64,000 nucleotides of DNA from Desulfobulbus rhabdoformis (GTDB taxonomy: Bacteria; Desulfobacterota; Desulfobulbia; Desulfobulbales; Desulfobulbaceae), in the NCBI RefSeq assembly GCF_016919065.1, contig NZ_JAFFQA010000007.1, positions 1 through 64,000 of the forward strand. Direction: 5' to 3'. The notes beneath the pieces were generated by a model. It ran no database searches. It was given only the letters and a program-made list of their open reading frames with translations, and had not been told where the DNA came from. Positions 7,504-15,012 of the stretch are shown in pieces. The number at the start of each line of letters is the position of its first letter. The stretch's first letter is position 1. The position numbers and the translations under genes were made by a program.

Positions 7504-9171
7504 TTATTGATTCTTATATTGCTGAAATTGTTTATCCGCCTTCATGAGAGCAAAGGGCATGATTAGTAACCCCCACGGAGTTCGGCAATGTTTGAGCCAT
7601 GTTGTTCCTAACCTGTAAGATAGGTGTTTCATCACCCTTTGAGCTTCAGGGAAGTCATGATATTCGCTCAGCGGGGGAAGGGGGTTGTCATGTTGCTGAG
7701 CAGACTGTCGATAGCGTCTGGCAAGGGGACGCATGGAAAAAGGCAAGAAAAGAAGCGGCCATCCTTTACGACTTCGTTGTATTATGGCTGCCCCAATTAG
7801 GTATGGCAGCTCGCTTTTTACCCGTTCCGCAGCGCCATAGTGGACGGGGAGTTGATTCTTCCTCAGCTTTGTATTTTCTAAGAAATATTGTTCTAGCTCT
7901 TCTTGAACTTGATGTAACTGAAGCAGTAGTAATTCATTTTCTTCTTTCAGCTTTGATGTGTCTCTATCTGTTTTATTTTTTGATTCATGTGATTTTCTTT
8001 TCAGATCATCCAATTTTTTGTTGAGATCATTAATTATTTTTTTGTTTTGAATTAGCTCTATAGACTGTTTGGTGAATTTTTTTTCTATCTGTTTGAAATC
8101 TTGATTTTTTATCATGCAATCATGTGATTGCGCATAATATTTATCAAGATCTTTCTGCAACTGAAGTACTTGTTGTATAAGAAGATCGTTTTCTTGCTGG
8201 ATTTCATTGTTTTTTTGTAGGTATTTTATTTTTTCATTATTTAGTGTTTCTGTTTCAGTGTTTAATTTTTGATATTTTTTGGTAATATTGTCATTGTCTC
8301 TTTTGAGTCGCGAGAAGGTCTGCCAGGCTAAAAAGGCACTATGAGATGAGGTCAAATTGTTGCTATATGGAAGAGTTGCAATTGCCTGAAGTTCTTCATA
8401 AAGTTCCATCGCTTCAGGAAATTGCTCGATCACCTCAGAAGCTAAAAAAATCTCAAGAGGATCCTGTTTTTTTGTAAAAGCCGCCAAGGCGGTTTGACAT
8501 TGAAGGTTTGCTTCGTCTTCAGCAGTATACGTTGCTGTTTCTTCTCGGATTTGTTCTGTTTTTTGTTGGAGACTGCAGTCATCTTGGATTTGCCCGATGG
8601 GGGCATCGAGACGGGTCTTGAGTTGTTGCAGGTAGCTGTTGACAGATGTTCGAACCTGTTCTGCATGAACAAGCAGGCAGCGCTCCGTGTTGCGTTGATA
8701 AAAATGGAGCAGTGTGTCGTTGTAGGCTGTCCAGCAGTCTAGTTCATTTTTTTCTTGATCACTGTGGCCAGAATCCGCCTCAGTCGGATTATTGCGTAGA
8801 GCTGTGCGGGGGTGATTGTACACCAGAATAAAAGCAATTTTAGGGTCTATGGTCTTCCAAAAATCGAGAAGATAGATTGCCTGTGGGTCGCCCCATCCCC
8901 AAAATTGTTGTCCCAGATTACCTCGCATCAAATCAAGTATCATACCGTGCCAGACGACACCAATATCAATTTGATCAAAAATAGGGTCTTGAAGATCTGC
9001 AATACTGAGTGGGGCAACGTCATGTGCCTTGCAAAGCATGAGATCAATTTCTTGAGGAGTCAGTTTTTCCTGGTGTGACGGGAGTGCTGAAGCCATCCCA
9101 CATTCCAAAAGTAATTGTTCTACCTCGCTATAGCCTGAGAAAGGATGGCCAACAACAATAACCTTATTCAC
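7504..9171 (-). CDS. Sulfotransferase-like P-loop protein with coiled coil and duplicated C-terminal motif
   Basis: A 555-residue protein. The N-terminus KVIVVGHPFSGYSEVEQLL resembles the PAPS-binding loop of sulfotransferases, and ILVYNHPRTALRNN resembles their second motif (the VRDPRD region), so residues 1-250 are probably a sulfotransferase-type domain. Residues 290-440 are strongly coiled coil, rich in K, E, Q and N. The last 100 residues hold two copies of a short pattern (RSRKGWPLLFLPFSMRPL and CRTPWGLLIMPFALMKAD). The gene sits between the export outer-membrane protein and the methyltransferase, suggesting sulfation of the exported glycan. The catalytic basic residue is not certain, so the enzyme activity is inference. 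The DNA is very AT-rich in the coil part. Confidence 0.6.
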   Translation of the reverse strand: MNKVIVVGHPFSGYSEVEQLLLECGMASALPSHQEKLTPQEIDLMLCKAHDVAPLSIADLQDPIFDQIDIGVVWHGMILDLMRGNLGQQFWGWGDPQAIYLLDFWKTIDPKIAFILVYNHPRTALRNNPTEADSGHSDQEKNELDCWTAYNDTLLHFYQRNTERCLLVHAEQVRTSVNSYLQQLKTRLDAPIGQIQDDCSLQQKTEQIREETATYTAEDEANLQCQTALAAFTKKQDPLEIFLASEVIEQFPEAMELYEELQAIATLPYSNNLTSSHSAFLAWQTFSRLKRDNDNITKKYQKLNTETETLNNEKIKYLQKNNEIQQENDLLIQQVLQLQKDLDKYYAQSHDCMIKNQDFKQIEKKFTKQSIELIQNKKIINDLNKKLDDLKRKSHESKNKTDRDTSKLKEENELLLLQLHQVQEELEQYFLENTKLRKNQLPVHYGAAERVKSELPYLIGAAIIQRSRKGWPLLFLPFSMRPLARRYRQSAQQHDNPLPPLSEYHDFPEAQRVMKHLSYRLGTTWLKHCRTPWGLLIMPFALMKADKQFQQYKNQ

Positions 9172-9185
9172 TTTACCTCCTCCAT

Positions 9186-10814
9186 TTACATATCGATAGC
9201 TACTTTAGCAGCTACAGCGATTTGATACAAAATTTGAGAAATATCTTTAAATACCTGCATATTTTTACTGTCGAAACGTGGCAGAACCAATATGCGGTCA
9301 CCAGCCTTAATGTCTGTATTTTGAGCCAGCAGAACCGCACCATTGGGTTTTACAACGAGTAACCGATTTTTATCGGCTCGGTCCGAAAAACCTCCAGCTC
9401 CGGCCACATAATCATCTACATCGAACTCAGAAGACCAGATGACCGCCTGGGGAATCAAGACTTCGCCACTAATAAGCACGACATCACTTTTCGGGGGGAT
9501 GATAATTTCGTCACCATTTTCCAAGTGAATGTCCGCCACCTTATCGCCTTGTCGCACTACAACTGTGCCGTCCGGTTCTATCTGTTTGGCCTTTTCGACA
9601 AATTTGGCAATCAGCTCGGCCTCATGTACTCGAATATTGGCTTCATCGACAGATGAAGAGGTCGCTGTCAGTGAACTTTGCTGCAATCGTTGCAGGGCTT
9701 CATGCAAGGCCTTTTTTTGCTGAAAAGCGACGCTTCTCCTACGCAGGTGGATGCCGTCAAGATTTGCCAGTTTAGGCTCAACCGCTATTTGCAGCAGCAG
9801 TGTTTGCAGGCGCGTATTTTTATCAACGGGATAGCGAGAGGCGCCAACAATCGCACCACTTGCAGCTACCATAATCGTGTTTCCAGGAATATCTGCGTGA
9901 AAACGGACCAGATCACCGTCTTCGAGAGGGAGTTTTGCAAATTGGTCGAGGGGTAAATAGACGTTGTATGGTGCGCCTCCCCGGGTTCCTACAACACTCA
10001 CGTGCGACGCATTGTTCTCAGGATTGACCATTGCGAGGAGTTTGTTGCCATTCAGCAGCTCCGTTCCCTGAAATTCAAAGGAGGCTGCGTGCCGTACTTG
10101 TCCCTCAACTGCGATACTCGGTCCACGCTCTTCCACAAGTAAGACATCGCCGTCTTCAAGTCGCACAGGGGGGAGTAGGCCTTCACGGAGGAAGGGATAG
10201 AGATCGATTTGGGCGATTGTCTTGCCTCGGCGCAGCACCCGAATATCGCGATAACTGCCGCGATCAGGGTCGACGCCACCGGCAAGGTCGAGAAAATAGA
10301 GAACTGAATCAGTCGGGCCTCCCGCATAGCGTCCTGGTTGGGCAACAAAACCAGAAACAAAAACAGCAACGGGTTGTGGTTTCAGCAGATTGACATAGAC
10401 CTCAACATTTTTGGTGAAAACCGAGCGCACCTTTTCTCGAATGGCGTTCTCAAGCTTGGCATGGGCTAATCTCTCAACTCGGACCGGGCCAATTTCAGGG
10501 AGGAATAGATTGCCGCGAGCATCAACCTCCAGGATTCCGTCATAGGTTTGAGCCCCCCAGAGCTGCAGGCGTACTCTATCACCGGGCATAATGAGATAGT
10601 CATCGTTGCGACCGTCAAAATAGCCCTGAGCAAATTTTCCCTGAAAGAGTTCCGCTCCGTAGGGGGCCATGCCTGATTTATTGAAAGAAATTTGCTTGTT
10701 ACCAGCTGGGGGCGAGGCATCAGGATAATTTGGCGGTTGAGTGGCAGCATGCACCAGAAAGGGGAGGATGAATACTAGCGCAACAGTGATTGAAAGATGG
10801 TAACGTATTTTCAT
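9186..10814 (-). CDS. kpsD: Polysaccharide export outer-membrane protein with SLBB domains (KpsD/Wza type)
   Basis: I place the start at 10814 (MKIRYHLSITVALVFILPFL), which gives a clean Sec signal peptide ending near VHAATQ; the upstream ATG at 10829 would overlap the preceding gene. The mature part starts with a poly_export domain (YLIMPGDRVRLQLWGAQTYD), then SLBB modules (VFVSGFVAQPGRY; VLISGEVLIPQAVIW; GDRILVLPRFDSK at the end). About 542 residues, like KpsD rather than the shorter Wza or CtrA. It forms the periplasmic/outer-membrane conduit for capsule exported by the ABC transporter in the same operon. It lacks an obvious lipobox. Confidence 0.85.
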   Translation of the reverse strand: MKIRYHLSITVALVFILPFLVHAATQPPNYPDASPPAGNKQISFNKSGMAPYGAELFQGKFAQGYFDGRNDDYLIMPGDRVRLQLWGAQTYDGILEVDARGNLFLPEIGPVRVERLAHAKLENAIREKVRSVFTKNVEVYVNLLKPQPVAVFVSGFVAQPGRYAGGPTDSVLYFLDLAGGVDPDRGSYRDIRVLRRGKTIAQIDLYPFLREGLLPPVRLEDGDVLLVEERGPSIAVEGQVRHAASFEFQGTELLNGNKLLAMVNPENNASHVSVVGTRGGAPYNVYLPLDQFAKLPLEDGDLVRFHADIPGNTIMVAASGAIVGASRYPVDKNTRLQTLLLQIAVEPKLANLDGIHLRRRSVAFQQKKALHEALQRLQQSSLTATSSSVDEANIRVHEAELIAKFVEKAKQIEPDGTVVVRQGDKVADIHLENGDEIIIPPKSDVVLISGEVLIPQAVIWSSEFDVDDYVAGAGGFSDRADKNRLLVVKPNGAVLLAQNTDIKAGDRILVLPRFDSKNMQVFKDISQILYQIAVAAKVAIDM

Positions 10815-10815
10815 A

Positions 10816-11898
10816 TCAGAATCCTGCATGCTCCTTGATTGCCGCGACTAACAGTGAGCCCATTCCAAAGATCAACAGTACACCCGCAAAGCTCACTCCT
10901 ATGGCGTAGCCTCGCCGAGGCCAGAGCGGCTCGTCCGGTAGAGTAGGTTGGATAAATGCCACCAGATAACGACTTTTGCTTTCAGCACGAACTCTGGCTG
11001 CCTCCATGGCCTGCATTGCGACAACAAGTTCTTTCTGGGCAAACTCATGTTCCAGTGTAAGTTGTTCATAGTCTGCGGCCAAGCTATTAACAGTGCTTTT
11101 TCCTTGTCCAGAGAGACGCAATTTTTCTGTTACAATTTGTTCTTCCAGGGCCTGCAGTTTTGCCTTAAGCCCGACGATTTTAGGGCTATCGTTGCGCATA
11201 TAAGATCTGGCTTCAGCCAGTTCCGTACGAATTTTGACGGCAGCACCTTCCAATTCAGCGACCAATCCTTCCACCTTACCTGCCTCTGCTGTGGGGTCGA
11301 GTAAATTATGGTTCTGGCGGAATTGATGTAACTTGTTCCGGATATTTGCTAAGCGAAGCTCTGCTCTTTGTATTTCTGCACGGGATAATGACAAGCTGTC
11401 TTCTATGGCGCGTTCCCGAAGACGGTTGACCAGGTCTTCGCTTTTTGTCAGGATCGCCTGGCATATATGTTGTGCGGCTTGTGGTGTAAAGGCTCTGACT
11501 TGGAGTTTTAATATTCCAGAAGTTTGGTCAAAGCGGATCGTAACCTGACGCTGAAAATACAGAGTAAATTCTTCTTGGCTCGGTTCCTGCCGTAATCGGG
11601 AGAAAAAATCCGCCTTTGGATTCTGGTAGTGATCCTTGAGACTGAGCTGGTGGTCAAGCAGGGCCAATAATTCGGATGATTCTATGTATTCTTCAATAAC
11701 ATGGGCATCTGTTCCTGTTCCTCCTGTGGACTGCCCCAGAAATGATAAGAGCTCGGTCGAGCCCCCCCCTTCCTGGCTGCGAAGGGAGAAACGGGTTTCG
11801 GAGATATACATATCGCTGGCCCAGAACCCGAAATAGATCAAAACGACCAGCATCGGTAGAGCAACAAAAAGCAACCACTTGATTTGAGCCTTCCTCAT
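10816..11898 (-). CDS. kpsE: Capsule export inner-membrane adaptor (KpsE/CtrB/BexC, Wzz-like)
   Basis: A 360-residue polysaccharide co-polymerase-type protein. It has an N-terminal membrane span (LLFVALPMLVVLIYFGFWA, residues 10-28), a long periplasmic coiled-coil region (about 160-300) and a C-terminal span (YAIGVSFAGVLLIFGMGSLL, about 327-346) preceded by a proline-rich turn (PTLPDEPLWPRRG). This is the layout of KpsE, CtrB and BexC, which connect the KpsMT transporter to the outer-membrane conduit. A good ribosome site (AGGAAAA) precedes the ATG. It is followed at once by the KpsD-type gene, with whose start it nearly abuts. Confidence 0.9.
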   Translation of the reverse strand: MRKAQIKWLLFVALPMLVVLIYFGFWASDMYISETRFSLRSQEGGGSTELLSFLGQSTGGTGTDAHVIEEYIESSELLALLDHQLSLKDHYQNPKADFFSRLRQEPSQEEFTLYFQRQVTIRFDQTSGILKLQVRAFTPQAAQHICQAILTKSEDLVNRLRERAIEDSLSLSRAEIQRAELRLANIRNKLHQFRQNHNLLDPTAEAGKVEGLVAELEGAAVKIRTELAEARSYMRNDSPKIVGLKAKLQALEEQIVTEKLRLSGQGKSTVNSLAADYEQLTLEHEFAQKELVVAMQAMEAARVRAESKSRYLVAFIQPTLPDEPLWPRRGYAIGVSFAGVLLIFGMGSLLVAAIKEHAGF

Positions 11899-11908
11899 TA
11901 CTTTTTTC

Positions 11909-12571
11909 CTAGTGTTTCGTAGCTGGCAATGCCTGATAAAAGGTTATTGCTTCTTCCATATCGTCGTAAAAAAGTAGATCACCTTTATGGAGAACAGCGG
12001 CAATATCACAATGTTCGCGAATTGTACTGATCGAGTGAGAAACAACCAACAATGTTGAATGATCTTTGCGTCGTTCAAATTCAGCCTTGGATTTTTTCTT
12101 AAAATTAGCATCGCCGACCGCTGTGATTTCATCAATCAGATAGTAATCAAAATTAATTGCCATGGAGAGGCCAAAGGCTAGTTTGGCTTTCATACCAGAA
12201 GAGTAGGTATTGACTGGCATATCCATGTATGCGCCTAGTTCAGAGAAATCTTCTACAAATTCAGTGATTTCATTGATGCAAGCGTCGTAGATTCTACAGA
12301 TAAACCTGAGGTTTTCTCGACCGGAGAGGCTGCCATGGAACCCTCCGCTAAATCCAATAGGCCAAGACACTCGTCCATGGCGACAGATGTGACCACTAGT
12401 AGGGAGTTCTGCCCCTCCGATCAAGCGCAACAGGCTCGATTTTCCAGCACCGTTCTGTCCCAGAATCCCGAGGTTTCGGCCTGGCTTGATGTGAGCGTTG
12501 ACATTGTTCAGTACGGTCTTGACCCCCTGGCCGACTCGATAATATTTGCACAAATTGACTAACTTTATCAT
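11909..12571 (-). CDS. kpsT: Capsule polysaccharide ABC transporter, ATP-binding protein
   Basis: A 220-residue ATPase of the KpsT/CtrD type. Walker A is GQNGAGKSS near residue 38, the signature region TYSSGMKAKLAFGLSMAI near 122, Walker B YYLIDEITAVGD near 143, and the switch histidine in VVSHS near 180. The short length without a C-terminal carbohydrate-binding extension points to Kdo-linker (group 2) capsule export rather than Wzt-type O-antigen export. It overlaps the permease gene by 4 bases. Confidence 0.93.
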   Translation of the reverse strand: MIKLVNLCKYYRVGQGVKTVLNNVNAHIKPGRNLGILGQNGAGKSSLLRLIGGAELPTSGHICRHGRVSWPIGFSGGFHGSLSGRENLRFICRIYDACINEITEFVEDFSELGAYMDMPVNTYSSGMKAKLAFGLSMAINFDYYLIDEITAVGDANFKKKSKAEFERRKDHSTLLVVSHSISTIREHCDIAAVLHKGDLLFYDDMEEAITFYQALPATKH

Positions 12572-13368
12572 ATCAATCGGTCCAAGTATCGTCGTGCGTA
12601 GCGTTCTAAAAGGAGCCCGATAGTCAGAATCGATAGAGAGAAACTGAATGCATAAATGACTGAGATGAACTGCTCTCCATAGCCAGACACAAACCCCTGG
12701 CGCATCATTTCAATGACGTGGGTGAGGGGATTTAAAGATAAAATACCTTGAACTGATGCCGGAAGGTCGACCATTGAGAAGAAGAGGCCGGAGGTAAAAA
12801 ACAATATTCGTAGGAGCATCGGAACCAATTGTTCGGTCGCAGGCCAAATCAGATTGAAAGCGGAGCAAATCATTCCTCCTCCCAGTCCAAGAATGAGTGC
12901 CAGCAAGAGGGCTGCTAATATGACATGAGGGGTTTCAATGCTTACCTCTTGCCCCATTGCGCAGGAGGCAATCAATAGCACAACAAGCACCAGGGTCTGC
13001 ATGGCTCCCTGTAAAAGAGTTCTGGCCATTAAGAGGTCAAGGGGGGAAACTTGGGGGTAGGTAAGCAGGGCACGGTTTCCGTTAATCGCATTCATCCCAT
13101 TGGTAATACCGTTGCTGAAAATGAACCATGGAACAAAGCCACCGAGTAGAAAAACCGGAGTTGACATACCGTGCGGAGCTTGAACACCTGCCACCTCACG
13201 GATCACCCAAAAGACAGAAATCTGGAATGCTGCCTGAATAACTGCCCATAGGTAACCGAGCTTATGTTTGCCAAAGAGGGTTTTCGATTCACGCAACATA
13301 AGGGCCCAGATAACCCGTTGTTGGACTTTAAAAGCGTGTTGGAAAGTATTGTCCATGCCGGTGATCAT
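12568..13368 (-). CDS. kpsM: Capsule polysaccharide ABC transporter, permease
   Basis: A 266-residue ABC-2 type permease. It starts with a cytoplasmic amphipathic stretch (VIWALMLRESKTLFGKHKLG) and then six hydrophobic spans, with NPLTHVIEMMRQGFVSGYGE near the end, a block shared by KpsM, CtrC and BexB. Together with the ATPase encoded directly downstream it would move the lipid-linked capsule chain across the inner membrane. The start codon overlaps the stop of the upstream lipoprotein gene (ATGA-type overlap, 4 bases). Confidence 0.93.
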   Translation of the reverse strand: MITGMDNTFQHAFKVQQRVIWALMLRESKTLFGKHKLGYLWAVIQAAFQISVFWVIREVAGVQAPHGMSTPVFLLGGFVPWFIFSNGITNGMNAINGNRALLTYPQVSPLDLLMARTLLQGAMQTLVLVVLLIASCAMGQEVSIETPHVILAALLLALILGLGGGMICSAFNLIWPATEQLVPMLLRILFFTSGLFFSMVDLPASVQGILSLNPLTHVIEMMRQGFVSGYGEQFISVIYAFSFSLSILTIGLLLERYARRYLDRLI

Positions 13369-13736
13369 TTATCAACTTGGTTGACTACCGCCCACCCTTT
13401 AGTCGGATTGTTGCAGATGAGAATCTGTTGGCTGTCAGTCATAGTTTTAATAATTAAGCGTTTACAATCGACACCGGCTGCGGAGAAGTAGCTGTCAATC
13501 ACTTTGGCTTGGAGTACTCCACCAAATGCTGGGTCATTCAGTGTGACAGTGTCTCCTTGTTGTAATTGTTTAATTTTGAGTAATAAAAGGTTTTTTTCGC
13601 TGATTCCTTTTTCCGTTATGGTGGGCTGAGAGAATGGGTTTTGGAGCGCGCAACCGGAAAGGAAAAGTAGAGGAAAGAATATAGTCAATGATACTTGAGC
13701 CTGGTTGAGCAACCTGGCATACCAACGATGCAGCAT
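13365..13736 (-). CDS. Small lipoprotein, first gene of the polysaccharide operon
   Basis: A 123-residue protein with an N-terminal hydrophobic stretch ending in the lipobox FLSGC (lipid-bearing Cys29), so it should be a lipoprotein. The mature part is about 95 residues, with three further cysteines near the C-terminus (DCKRLI, ILICNN), and a Lys/Leu-rich start. I recognise no family. As the leader gene of the operon it may assist the export machine or be a stability factor; this is inference from position. Translational coupling with kpsM is likely because the two genes overlap. Confidence 0.7.
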   Translation of the reverse strand: MLHRWYARLLNQAQVSLTIFFPLLFLSGCALQNPFSQPTITEKGISEKNLLLLKIKQLQQGDTVTLNDPAFGGVLQAKVIDSYFSAAGVDCKRLIIKTMTDSQQILICNNPTKGWAVVNQVDK

Positions 13737-14259
13737 TATTATCTCCCAGAGGCGTTCATTAGGAATTTAAATACCTCTCAGTTATCAGGTCTGGTGAAAA
13801 AATTACAATATATAAAATATATCAGTAAATTTAATATATTGGTAGCTTAAATATTGTCTTGTAAATAACCGCAGATCGGGCATGCCCTACTTAGAACCAC
13901 ACACGGTAATGAATCAACATTGTGAATAATCAAACTCCTCGCAATACCTTGTCACAGATAATGATCAGGCAGGTTTGGCTGGTTGAATTTTAGCAAATTG
14001 AGATCGTTTATTATGTATAGTTCTCGGGGCAAGCCTGTGCGATTACCGATGTTCAATGATTCCTCTATGTGCAACACAAGCTCGGAAATTATGTTTTGCT
14101 AAAAAATTGTAAATTATTTTGTGAAAGAGTACGAGCGTTGACAAAAAAAATCGTTTTATTGAAACCAATTACTCTGGTATCTCTCAAAGGGAGAGATTTT
14201 GTTAACCGTGCTCGACACCAGTTGCCAGCCAGATCAGAGTTCAAATAAGGTGCTTTTTG
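13737..14259. promoter_or_regulatory. AT-rich divergent intergenic region before the polysaccharide operon
   Basis: A 520-base gene-free stretch between the minus-strand polysaccharide operon and the plus-strand broken kdsB. It is markedly AT-rich (for example 13796-13860), the expected place for the operon's promoter. A TTGACA-like hexamer at about 14138 faces the kdsB remnant, but I see no convincing matching -10 box. No JUMPstart/ops element is present in the orientation of the operon. Confidence 0.4.
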
Positions 14260-14982
14260 ATGAGTAAGCGTATAAATATCGTTATCCCAGCCCCTTATGG
14301 GGCAACCCGTCTACCAGGAAAGCCTCTGGCGGAACTCCATGGTGCAGCATGTGTATGAGCGGGCTTTGCTTGTGCCGGAGGTGACTTCTGTTATTGTGGC
14401 TACCGATGACGAGAGAGTAATGGTGGCTGTGCAGGACTTTGGGGGACAGGCCATCATGACCTCGACGCAACATCCTTCGGGAACCGACCGGCTGACCGAG
14501 GTTATGCAGACATTGAAGGCGGATATTTATATCAGCCTGCAGTGTGATGAACCGTTGGTGCGACCGGAAGATATCAGTAAGCTGGCTCAAGGGATGTTGG
14601 CTGATTCTTCCGTTCAGATCGGTACATTATGCCATCGCCTTCCTGCAAGTGAAGCAGATAACCCGCATCTCGTCAAGGTTGTTGTTCCCGCTATCGGAGA
14701 TGCCCTGTACTTTAGCCGTTCTCCCATTCCCTATAATCGTACACCGGAAACAGCATGTTATTTCAACATGTCGGAATATATGCCTACAGGCTCGAGGTTT
14801 TGGAGGTGTACGCCGGGTTGCCACAGCCGATGATGGAGTTGGCCGAAAAGTTGGAGCAGTTGCGCCTGCTCTCTGCTGGATTTCGCATTCGCGTTTTCGA
14901 GGTTCCGACTGTTGGCCCAAAGGTGGATACTCTGCAATATTTAGCGACTGTGCGGGAGTTGATGAAGGACCGTCAGATTTGA
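14260..14982 (+). pseudogene. kdsB: Broken kdsB/kpsU (CMP-Kdo synthetase) with two frameshifts
   Basis: Three frames together give a near-complete 3-deoxy-manno-octulosonate cytidylyltransferase. Frame one starts at ATG 14260 (VIPAPYGATRLPGKPLAEL) and hits a TGA at about 14356. The next frame continues from about 14339 (MVQHVYERALL through PHLVKVVVP and ALYFSRSPIPY). The third continues from about 14760 (FQHVGIYAYR, then [10 protein letters not shown]) to the TGA at 14980. The first break looks like an 11-base deletion between two CCATGG-type repeats, removing the Lys-Pro of the usual HGKPMV; the second looks like loss of one T in a T run. The conserved IPARY arginine is also Pro here. It faces away from the capsule operon and probably was its KpsU. 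An intact kdsB lies at 62564. Confidence 0.9.
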
Positions 14983-14997
14983 CGGTCCTTTTTCTTT
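14965..14997 (+). terminator. Rho-independent terminator after the broken kdsB
   Basis: An 11-bp perfect stem (AAGGACCGTCA, 14965-14975, with its complement at 14980-14990), a 4-base loop and a T-rich run. The stop codon of the third kdsB frame lies inside the stem. The convergent purL gene ends 23 bases further on. Confidence 0.9.
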
Positions 14998-15012
14998 TTC
15001 GCTTAGGTTCAC

